Assembly (NCBI GenBank): GCA_015661405.1
Contig: JACWMK010000034.1
Span: forward strand, 1-22,786
DNA: 22,786 nucleotides
From: Methanobacterium sp.
GTDB taxonomy: Archaea; Methanobacteriota; Methanobacteria; Methanobacteriales; Methanobacteriaceae
Direction: 5' to 3'
Below, piece after piece: positions 15,730 through 22,786 of this stretch. The notes beneath the pieces are model-generated. The model ran no database searches and was not told the DNA's origin. It was given only the letters and a program-made list of their open reading frames with translations. The position numbers and the translations under genes are program-made. How positions within the stretch are numbered: the first letter of the stretch is position 1; the number at the start of each line of letters is the position of its first letter.

Positions 15730-15956
15730 AAGAAATAATATATGATCATATAATTATTAAAATATTCTATATTCACTTAATATCAAACCATTTATTCTAA
15801 AAAAAAACTTTCATAAGGAGATTTAAACAAAGATTGTTTTTAATCATTATATGGTGATTAATTTCAGATCAAGTTGTCCACTATTACTCTTCTTAAATAT
15901 GCTAATTTTTTTTTATAAATATTTATTTAATGAGTAGCTTATAATTCAATTATCGA

Positions 15957-15964
15957 TTATAAAT
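15957..15964 (+). promoter_or_regulatory. TATA box candidate for the nurA-herA-mre11-rad50 operon
   Basis: TTATAAAT lies about 45 bases before the nurA ATG; a start site some 25 bases on would leave a short leader with the GAGTGAT ribosome site. A second candidate, TTTATAAATA at 15912-15921, would give a leader of about 60 bases. Confidence 0.35.
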
Positions 15965-16003
15965 CATTATAATATTAGTTATAATTAATTACGAGTGATT
16001 ATT

Positions 16004-16960
16004 ATGAAGTCTCATTTTGTAAATGATGGAGAAATAAAGAAATTATTATCCTATGTTAAAAAACATCCCTCAAACTCCTTAAAAGAAATAATAGATGAAT
16101 TTAATTTCAACTCTTTACCTGTTTCAGATAAATCAAAGTGTGAGAAAATAGTGGGTGTTGATGGTAGTGTTAAATTAATCGCTGAACGTATAAATTACTT
16201 TAACAGTTCTTTAAATAACTATCAAACCTACGTCATTGACCCAATAATCTTTATTAGAACAATCTCAGTATATTCAAGCAATCCATTCATCAAAGAAGAT
16301 GAAGTTATTATTAAGGAAGAATTAAATCATTATAAATTAGAATATCCAGATCGAACCATCGCTTTAAGACAAATGGAATCGAATCTACTGAAATTAAAGG
16401 AAATGAACCATATTAAAGATTTAGTAAAAGAGATGACCTATGGGAGTATCTTACTTTTAGATATGGCGCTCATCAGTGTAGAAGATGACTTAAAAATGAA
16501 AAATATAATTAACGAATGCCGTAAAAAAGGAATTAATATTGTAGGATGGGTTAAAGATTCCGATATAAAAACCGATGATGGTTTATTATACACGGCAGCT
16601 GCAAAATCATCAGCATCACAACAAGGAATAAAGCCACCATGGTTTGCAGTTCACCCTAAATTCAAAGATAAAGGTATAAATGTATTTTTATATCACCCAC
16701 CATGGGGAAACTTCGTATTCAGAACCGACATTATCTCTTCCTCACTAAGTATACCTGAAATATTTAATACCTTAATTAATTGTAGTAAACATTCACTTGG
16801 TTACCCTTTAGCATTATATAAAGCCCATCAAAGAGTTAAAATAACCCAAAATGATGCAGATAATATGTTCCGGAAAATGAAGAAAATTTCAGCATCTGAA
16901 GGTGACTTTATTAATCGAGTTGGAGAAAAACCATTCCATGAAACTTATCTAGACTTATAA
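16004..16960 (+). CDS. nurA: DNA end-processing nuclease NurA
   Basis: Manganese-dependent nuclease that works with the HerA translocase to resect double-strand breaks, downstream of Mre11-Rad50. Seen in 318 residues: the NurA signature VGVDGSVK with Asp53 (metal ligand), an Arg/Glu helix with LRQMESNLL around Glu125, the second metal acid in LLLDMALIS (Asp153), a VGWVKDSD block that supplies a basic residue, and a late PPWGNFVFRTDI. The frame also opens with a GTG at 15995, but that codon overlaps the ribosome site GAGTGAT, so ATG at 16004 is preferred. It heads a four-gene operon; herA begins 21 bases after its stop. Nothing suggests inactivation. Confidence 0.92.
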   Translation: MKSHFVNDGEIKKLLSYVKKHPSNSLKEIIDEFNFNSLPVSDKSKCEKIVGVDGSVKLIAERINYFNSSLNNYQTYVIDPIIFIRTISVYSSNPFIKEDEVIIKEELNHYKLEYPDRTIALRQMESNLLKLKEMNHIKDLVKEMTYGSILLLDMALISVEDDLKMKNIINECRKKGINIVGWVKDSDIKTDDGLLYTAAAKSSASQQGIKPPWFAVHPKFKDKGINVFLYHPPWGNFVFRTDIISSSLSIPEIFNTLINCSKHSLGYPLALYKAHQRVKITQNDADNMFRKMKKISASEGDFINRVGEKPFHETYLDL

Positions 16961-16981
16961 AAAATAAGGGGATTATTTAAA

Positions 16982-18568
16982 ATGGAAAACGATACAGATA
17001 AAACTAATTTACGCGGAATAGGTCATTTAATCTCAGGAGATATTAGTAATAAACTGGAATTTAAATTATTTTCAGACTCTAATGTAAATGTTGGCGATTT
17101 TGTACTAGTGGAAGATCAATATCATGGAATACCAAATCATTTCGTTGGTAGAGTAACTAATATAAAGCTAAGAACACTCGGCAGAGAAGATTTTTTAACC
17201 GAAATGTCTAATCAAATAGAAGTTTCACCCATGGAAGTTAATCCCTACGAATTCAGGGATTCACGATCGGAAATCCTAGCTAGAATAGCTGAAATCAGCT
17301 TAATTGGAATATTAAATAAAGGAAATATTGCACCACCCAAAAAAATTCCAAACCACCTCTCACCTGTACAAATACCATCAGTCCAGCAAATGGATTGGAT
17401 ATCAAGTAAAGGAGATGTAGAAATAGGTAAATTACGCGCTGAAATGACAGGTGAAGGTGATATCCCTATATTACTTGATTCAGAGATACTTGTAAAGAAG
17501 CATCTTTTCGTAGCAGCCATGACTGGCTCTGGTAAAACAGTAACCGTTAAAACATTAATCGCCGGCTTATATAAAACCGATAAATATGGTATATTAATAT
17601 TTGATGTTCACGGGGAATACTTCTATCCCCTTAAGAATAATTCTAAAGGTTTAAATGAATTAGATAATGAGAATGTAGTTATTTATGGTTTAGGAGATAA
17701 AGTGGATAAAGGAAATCAAATCCTAATAAATTACCGGCATATCACTTATGGGGACCTTTTATACTTCTATGATTGGAGTTCACCGCAACGTGAAGCTTTA
17801 GGAATTATCTTCAGTGATAACGAGATTAATAATGATTATGATCATCCACTAGAATATATAAACGAAACTAAACCTTTTGATATGAAGAAAGAGTATGGTA
17901 TAAATATAGAAACTGGAAATGTTTTAAAACGAAGAATTAAACAGATTATTGATGGTAATTTAGATTTCATTACCAGTGATGATAAAGAAAACCTTTTCAC
18001 TAAAATAATTGACGATTTAAGATTTAAAAGAATAGTAATTATCGATTTCACACGATTAAGTGAACGATCCGAAAATATACTAATAAATATCCTCTCCAGA
18101 CGAGTATTAAATCATAATAAACAAGCTACACAAAAGAGTGAAAATCCTAATAATATTTTCATAGTATTAGAGGAGGCTCAGAGATTCCTTGATCCCGCGG
18201 AATCTCAAAATAAAGGAGTAATGCGAGAATTAGTCCGAGAAGGACGGAAATTTGGAGTAGGTTTAGGAGCAGTAACACAAATTCCTCGTTTTTTTGATGA
18301 AAGAATCTTATCCCAATTCAACACCTATATCATCTTGAAACTAACTAATTCTAGTGATAGGAATATATTAGAGGGTGGTTCACCTCAAAATATTAGTGAC
18401 ATGTTCACTGAAATAGCTACCCTTTATCCTGGTGAAGCAGTTATTGTTGGAGAAGCAATACCCCTAGCATTACCAGTTAAAATACATAATTTCGATGATT
18501 TAGATCTTAAAAAATATAGAAGGGAATCCGATGACATTAACGTATCTAAGGATATGGGGGCCTTTTAA
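16982..18568 (+). CDS. herA: HerA hexameric DNA translocase/helicase
   Basis: FtsK-HerA superfamily ATPase that forms a ring, pumps DNA and partners NurA. Seen in 528 residues: an N-terminal beta-barrel HAS domain (about 10-110); Walker A with GSGKT at 182-186; ILIFDVHGEY (204-213) after it; Walker B IFIVLEEAQRF (392-402) with catalytic Glu398; the arginine-bearing ELVREGRKFG (416-425); the sensor-like GAVTQIPRF (429-437); and a C-terminal brace with a basic KKYRRE. All ATPase motifs are present. GGGGAT lies before the ATG. It is separated from nurA by 21 bases and from mre11 by 2 bases, so translation is probably coupled. Confidence 0.95.
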   Translation: MENDTDKTNLRGIGHLISGDISNKLEFKLFSDSNVNVGDFVLVEDQYHGIPNHFVGRVTNIKLRTLGREDFLTEMSNQIEVSPMEVNPYEFRDSRSEILARIAEISLIGILNKGNIAPPKKIPNHLSPVQIPSVQQMDWISSKGDVEIGKLRAEMTGEGDIPILLDSEILVKKHLFVAAMTGSGKTVTVKTLIAGLYKTDKYGILIFDVHGEYFYPLKNNSKGLNELDNENVVIYGLGDKVDKGNQILINYRHITYGDLLYFYDWSSPQREALGIIFSDNEINNDYDHPLEYINETKPFDMKKEYGINIETGNVLKRRIKQIIDGNLDFITSDDKENLFTKIIDDLRFKRIVIIDFTRLSERSENILINILSRRVLNHNKQATQKSENPNNIFIVLEEAQRFLDPAESQNKGVMRELVREGRKFGVGLGAVTQIPRFFDERILSQFNTYIILKLTNSSDRNILEGGSPQNISDMFTEIATLYPGEAVIVGEAIPLALPVKIHNFDDLDLKKYRRESDDINVSKDMGAF

Positions 18569-18570
18569 AT

Positions 18571-19740
18571 TTGAGTTTCACCATCGTTCATACAGCTGAC
18601 TTTCATCTAGACCGGAATTTCAGTTTCCTATCCGATGAAAAATCTTATCAAAGAAGAAAAGACCTTTTAACTGCTTATCAACAAGTGGTAGATTTTACTC
18701 TTGAAAATAAACCAGATGTACTATTGATTTGTGGTGATACCTTTGACAAAGTTCTTCCACGTAATCCACCTAGAATCCATTTTATAAAAAATATGCGGAA
18801 GATACATGAAAATGGTACCGAAATTTTTATTATAGGTGGTAATCATGATGCACCCAAGGGTGTTAAAGAAGGAACCATGACTATTGAATCATTAGAAGCA
18901 GCAGGACTAGCTAAAGTATTTAAAGGAAATAATTATAGTAATATTGAATTTAAATCACTCAATAAAGGATCAAACATACTTAATATTCATGGGGTAAGCT
19001 TTAATCCGTTTTATCCATTAGAAAAATTCATAAAACCGCAAGTAAACGTCAAAGAGGGATATAATATACTAATGATGCATGGTGCTTTACAAGGAATTAC
19101 ACCTCTTGACGCTGATTATGAGGAGGATAATCCCATTGATTCTTCTGCAATATCTAATATGAACTTGGATTATGTCGCGTTAGGTCATTATCATAATTTC
19201 GGTGAAAAAACATATGATGGAACATTAGCTTGTTATTCCGGTAGCACTGAAAAAATGACCTTCTTAGAAGAGAATGACGAAAAATGCTTCCTCTACCTAG
19301 AAGTAGATGATACGGGAGTAAGTTATGAGAAAATCATTTTAAAGAATAGACCCATGCAAACAATTAATATGAATATAAATGAATCAATACAGGATATTGA
19401 CCATAAAATTAGTAATTACCTCTTCGAAAATGCTAATAAAGAATTAATATTACGTTTAAAGCTTAAAGGCCATTTAAATTTTGATAAATATAAAACTCTT
19501 CATAAAATGAATCTCTACAATGATTACATTAATTACTATTTCTGGTTTTCCATAATAGATGAATTAGAATTAAGTCAATACGAATTACTTGCACTCGAAA
19601 AAATAGAAGAAAATCCCATTAAAGTTTATAAAACTCATATGAATCAGAGAATTGAGAAATTAGAAGGAATAGAAAAAGAAAAATATAAACAGGCACGTGA
19701 TATTGGAGTTAACGTCCTATCTCAAGTAAGGGAGGATTAA
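18571..19740 (+). CDS. mre11: Mre11 nuclease (calcineurin-like phosphoesterase)
   Basis: Double-strand-break nuclease that pairs with the Rad50-type ATPase encoded next. Seen in 389 residues: the five phosphoesterase motifs HTADFHLD (Asp10, His12), ICGDTFDK (Asp56), GGNHDAP (Asn91, His92, Asp93), MMHGALQG (His170) and LGHYHN (His206, His208). A capping domain and a helical tail (about 320-389) follow, the tail probably being the Rad50-binding part. The start is TTG at 18571, two bases after the herA stop, with GGGGG at 18556-18560; the HTAD motif begins at residue 7, so a later start is excluded. Since the partner gene looks membrane-anchored (see rad50), this Mre11 may act near the membrane; the protein itself has no membrane segment. 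Confidence 0.93.
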   Translation: MSFTIVHTADFHLDRNFSFLSDEKSYQRRKDLLTAYQQVVDFTLENKPDVLLICGDTFDKVLPRNPPRIHFIKNMRKIHENGTEIFIIGGNHDAPKGVKEGTMTIESLEAAGLAKVFKGNNYSNIEFKSLNKGSNILNIHGVSFNPFYPLEKFIKPQVNVKEGYNILMMHGALQGITPLDADYEEDNPIDSSAISNMNLDYVALGHYHNFGEKTYDGTLACYSGSTEKMTFLEENDEKCFLYLEVDDTGVSYEKIILKNRPMQTINMNINESIQDIDHKISNYLFENANKELILRLKLKGHLNFDKYKTLHKMNLYNDYINYYFWFSIIDELELSQYELLALEKIEENPIKVYKTHMNQRIEKLEGIEKEKYKQARDIGVNVLSQVRED

Positions 19741-19745
19741 AAATT

Positions 19746-22700
19746 ATGGTTATTTTCCGGGAACTTGAGATGGAAGGATTTAAGAAATATGATAACCGTA
19801 AAATTTATAAATTTAATGAAGGTTTAATCGGTGTTTTCGGGAAAAATGAGAGTGGTAAATCAACTATAGGTGATGCAATAAGCATTGCATTATTCGGACT
19901 TAGACCCAATACACCCTATAAAAAAAATGAAATAATAACCTGGGGAAAAGATAAAAGTAATTTACGACTAGATTTTGAAACAGATATATTATACCGAGTG
20001 GAGAGAGGTTTAGGAAATAAGACACGAGCTAGTCTGAAAAAACGGGTTAATGGTTCGTGGGATACTATTGCTAATACTATTAAAACTGTTGATAATCAAA
20101 TTCAAGATATTTTAGGACTTGACTTTAAATCATTTAAAAATTCAATTTTCATAGCACAAAATGATTTAAACTCTCTATCAAGTCTCAGTAAACAGGAAAG
20201 ACAAAAAATAATAAACAGACTCTCACGCTATGATGAATTATCTCAAGCTGAAATAATCCTAAAGGATAAATTAAAGGTATTAAATACGGAACTTAATATT
20301 CTAGAACGGGATTATGAGCATCTTAAAGAAATAGTAACTGATAAAATAGGGAAATATGATAAATTACAGGAATTAATGGAGAACTACACTAATAAAAATC
20401 AATTACTAGAAAATAAGAAAACTACTATAAATGAAATCAGGTTTAGATTAAAGATTTTCATTGAATTAAAGAAGATAAATGATACTCTAAGTAAAATAAA
20501 GGATCAGAAAAGATTAATTGATGAGAAAATTAATGAAATAATTCGAATTGAAGCTAAAGAATCAGAAAAACAATACCTCACTAGTGAACTTGATAAATTA
20601 AGTTATGTTAACTCTGACCTTAAAGATGACATAGATGAATTAAGGGATACATTATTTCAGATTAGAGAAAATAATAATCTTCAAAAAGACGTGAAAGAAT
20701 ATCAATCATTAATTACAGAGAAAACACGTGAAATAACGCGGATTGAAGAGAAAGAATCTGAAAAACAATACTTACAAGTGGAACTGGGAAAACTAGATCA
20801 TATCACCAGTGAATTAGAAAATCGGATAACAAGTATTGGATTAATAAATGGACAATTAAAGAACTTAAGGGAAGTTGAAAGTGAAAGAGTGAGAGAAAAC
20901 ATTGAAACTCTAACAAAGAAGATCGATGATACTGGATCATTAATCAATGAAAAAAGTAATGAAATCGCACGAATTGAAGAGAAAGAATCCGAAAAAACAC
21001 TCTTAAGCAATGAGCTACGTAAATTGGAACATTTAACACCTGATTTAAAATCTAGGATTGAAGAATTCACTACTTTAAATTCTGAAGTTAAATCTGTTAA
21101 AAATGAATTAAATCGATTGGATAAAGAGAAAAATGAGAAAATTAAATTCTTAACTAATGAAGAGGAATTAAAATCCAATCATGATACTTATAAAAATGTT
21201 TTAAACCTCCAAGCTAATTCAAATTCACTAAGAGATGATATTGAATTACTTGATGAAAATATAGATGAAAAGAAAAGTGAATTGGGAGATTTACAAGAAG
21301 AAAACGGGAATTTAAGTGAAATTGAAAGTAAATATGAAAATGAAAAATCCCAATCTAATACTTTAATAGGTGCAGGAGTTGTTGTACTAGTTCTTGGTGT
21401 TATATTAGGATTTACAATTAACATATTTTTAATAATAATATCTTTAATTGGTTTAGCACCATTCTATAAAGGTTATAATGATAGAAACTATTTTAATAAT
21501 AAATTAAGTATTATAAAAGGTAAACGAGAAGTTTTTGGACAGTTAAAACAATTAGAATCTCAATATAATAATAAAATAAATGTTTACCATAAAAATGAAA
21601 ATGAACTTGATAAATATAAGAATTATGATTTTGAGGCATTGAAAAATGATTCTGAATCCTATGAGAGTTTAAATAAAGAGAAAATAACACTCAAAAAATT
21701 AGAAGACCAAGAAAACATTACTAGAAATAGATTAGAAATAATTCATGAGAAGTTAAAAAACCAATATGAAAGTTTTCCCCCTCACTATAAAGAACTTGTT
21801 AATTTAGATGATACAGGAATAAATAAAGAAATTTCAAAGATTTATCAAGAAGAAGATAAGAAGCGAAGTAAATATAATGCCACAATCCTGGAATTAAATA
21901 AAGAAATCAGTAGAAAACCGTTAAGACAAAGTGAAAAGGAAAAACTTGAACAAGAAAAAAAAGAACTAGAAAAACAGTACCGGGATAAACTTGACTTAGA
22001 AAATCAAATTACCCAACGTATAGAAACATTATACCTAAATCTAAAAGAAGAATATAATGACTTACCATCCCATTACCATGATTCAGTGAGTTTCGATGAT
22101 CCAAGTATGGATAAGGAAGTTTTAAGACTTTATCAAACCGAAGATAAACGAAAAAGCAATTACAATACCACACTTGAGACATTGAATAAAGAGATTGAGA
22201 GGAAAGCGATAATCCAAGACGAACTTGTTAAGCTTGAACAGGAAAAAACAGAATTAGAAACACGGATATCCACTAAAAATCTACAATTAAACAATATTTT
22301 AAAAAATAAATATAATGAATTACCCTCCCATTACCATGATTCAGTAGTTTTTGATGACACGAATATGGATAAAGAAGTTTTAAAACTTTATCAACGAGAT
22401 GATAAGCTTAAAAGTAATTATAAAACTACCATTAATTCACTGGATAAAGAGATTGAAAGAAAACCATCAATCCAACAAGAATTAAACAACCTTGAACAAG
22501 AAAAACAAGGACTACAGAATAAATACTCACAAGAAAAAACAGCATTAAAGGAATTAACTACACAAGAATTTGAATATAACCCAGCGGAACATCAAATACT
22601 CGAAGAGAAAGAGAAGGATATAAATAAAGAAATAAATCAGTGCATGAGACGAATCGGAGATATTGAAGGTGAAATAAGAACCCTCAAAAATGATACAAAG

Positions 22701-22786
22701 GATCTAAACGAAAAACAAGATAAACTAAATGTTCTAAATGAAAAAATTATAAAACTAAATTATAACATGGATGTTACTGAAATAGC
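19746..22786 (+). CDS. rad50: Rad50/SbcC-like ATPase with membrane hairpin in the coiled coil (3' end outside window)
   Basis: SMC-type ATPase partner of Mre11. ATG at 19746 lies five bases after the mre11 stop behind GGAGGATT. The frame is open for 1,013 codons to the window edge; the C-terminal Walker B and signature half lie beyond. Seen: Walker A GVFGKNESGKST (about 33-44), a Q-loop-like FIAQNDL (about 138-144), coiled coil from about 190 on, three copies of a RIExKESEK repeat (from residues ~267, 332, 409), then about 35 hydrophobic residues (540-574: LIGAGVVVLVLGVILGFTI, N, IFLIIISLIGLAPFY), then basic flank and more coiled coil with three ~86-96-residue repeats carrying PxHYxxxV (from ~678, 774, 860), and a late YNPAEHQILEE typical of SbcC/Rad50. 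Only one cysteine codon (22641) occurs, so no CxxC zinc hook is visible. The hydrophobic hairpin recalls Bacillus YhaN-type proteins. Confidence 0.9.
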   Translation, partial: MVIFRELEMEGFKKYDNRKIYKFNEGLIGVFGKNESGKSTIGDAISIALFGLRPNTPYKKNEIITWGKDKSNLRLDFETDILYRVERGLGNKTRASLKKRVNGSWDTIANTIKTVDNQIQDILGLDFKSFKNSIFIAQNDLNSLSSLSKQERQKIINRLSRYDELSQAEIILKDKLKVLNTELNILERDYEHLKEIVTDKIGKYDKLQELMENYTNKNQLLENKKTTINEIRFRLKIFIELKKINDTLSKIKDQKRLIDEKINEIIRIEAKESEKQYLTSELDKLSYVNSDLKDDIDELRDTLFQIRENNNLQKDVKEYQSLITEKTREITRIEEKESEKQYLQVELGKLDHITSELENRITSIGLINGQLKNLREVESERVRENIETLTKKIDDTGSLINEKSNEIARIEEKESEKTLLSNELRKLEHLTPDLKSRIEEFTTLNSEVKSVKNELNRLDKEKNEKIKFLTNEEELKSNHDTYKNVLNLQANSNSLRDDIELLDENIDEKKSELGDLQEENGNLSEIESKYENEKSQSNTLIGAGVVVLVLGVILGFTINIFLIIISLIGLAPFYKGYNDRNYFNNKLSIIKGKREVFGQLKQLESQYNNKINVYHKNENELDKYKNYDFEALKNDSESYESLNKEKITLKKLEDQENITRNRLEIIHEKLKNQYESFPPHYKELVNLDDTGINKEISKIYQEEDKKRSKYNATILELNKEISRKPLRQSEKEKLEQEKKELEKQYRDKLDLENQITQRIETLYLNLKEEYNDLPSHYHDSVSFDDPSMDKEVLRLYQTEDKRKSNYNTTLETLNKEIERKAIIQDELVKLEQEKTELETRISTKNLQLNNILKNKYNELPSHYHDSVVFDDTNMDKEVLKLYQRDDKLKSNYKTTINSLDKEIERKPSIQQELNNLEQEKQGLQNKYSQEKTALKELTTQEFEYNPAEHQILEEKEKDINKEINQCMRRIGDIEGEIRTLKNDTKDLNEKQDKLNVLNEKIIKLNYNMDVTEI

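Noticed and set aside
15995..16003. GTG start of NurA at 15995
   Set aside because: It overlaps the GAGTGAT ribosome site that serves the ATG at 16004.
20798..21424. Two Ser/Phe-rich minus-strand frames opposite the Rad50-like gene
   Set aside because: They are reverse-strand images of Glu/Lys/Asn-rich coiled coil and have no supporting features.

Overview
The window is very AT-rich archaeal DNA from a methanogen, most probably a member of the Methanobacteriales of the Methanosphaera/Methanobrevibacter type; the genus is a guess from base composition and gene content. It is archaeal because it carries a TATA-binding protein, an archaeal FEN-1 with a C-terminal PCNA-binding peptide, and a NurA-HerA-Mre11-Rad50 repair cluster. 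It is a methanogen because it carries AksA and AksD (2-oxosuberate and coenzyme B synthesis), an archaeal chorismate lyase (methanopterin synthesis) and the methanogen form of the S-adenosylhomocysteinase family. Ribosome binding sites of the GGTG/GGAGG type precede most genes, several starts are TTG or GTG, and oligo-T tracts mark likely transcript ends.

Layout. (1) 1-2380, plus strand: AT-rich leader, S-adenosyl/S-inosyl-homocysteine hydrolase, then a DUF2119-like protein with a carboxypeptidase-like metal site. (2) 2417-7624, minus strand: six co-directional genes, in transcription order a coiled-coil hypothetical protein, a CYTH phosphohydrolase/cyclase-like protein, AksA, AksD, chorismate lyase and FEN-1. 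(3) 8100-10181, plus strand: TBP, then a phosphoserine phosphatase carrying a long C-terminal coiled coil. From memory this core block has the same order in Methanothermobacter, so it looks ancestral. (4) 10281-15729, accessory: an MFS drug-type exporter with C/A-rich coding strand, a DUF998-like membrane protein, a TetR regulator with a 17-bp palindrome next to the DUF998 TATA box, a glycine-rich membrane protein (DUF5518 type) and its 5'-truncated second copy, an SRPBCC protein, two very small membrane proteins, and a short possible gene fossil. (5) 16004 to the window end, plus strand: nurA, herA, mre11 and a Rad50-like ATPase gene that runs off the edge.

How the genes work together: nurA-herA-mre11-rad50 form one tight operon for DNA end resection. 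HerA is the hexameric translocase, NurA its nuclease partner, Mre11 the nuclease and Rad50 the SMC-type ATPase. AksA and AksD are consecutive enzymes of 2-oxoacid chain elongation. The most unusual object is the Rad50-like protein. In its visible 1,013 residues it has no CxxC zinc hook. It carries instead a strongly hydrophobic hairpin of about 35 residues in the coiled coil (residues 540-574), plus two families of internal repeats, which suggests a membrane-anchored Rad50/SbcC variant. The other notable architecture is the fusion of phosphoserine phosphatase to an archaeal COG1340-like coiled-coil domain.
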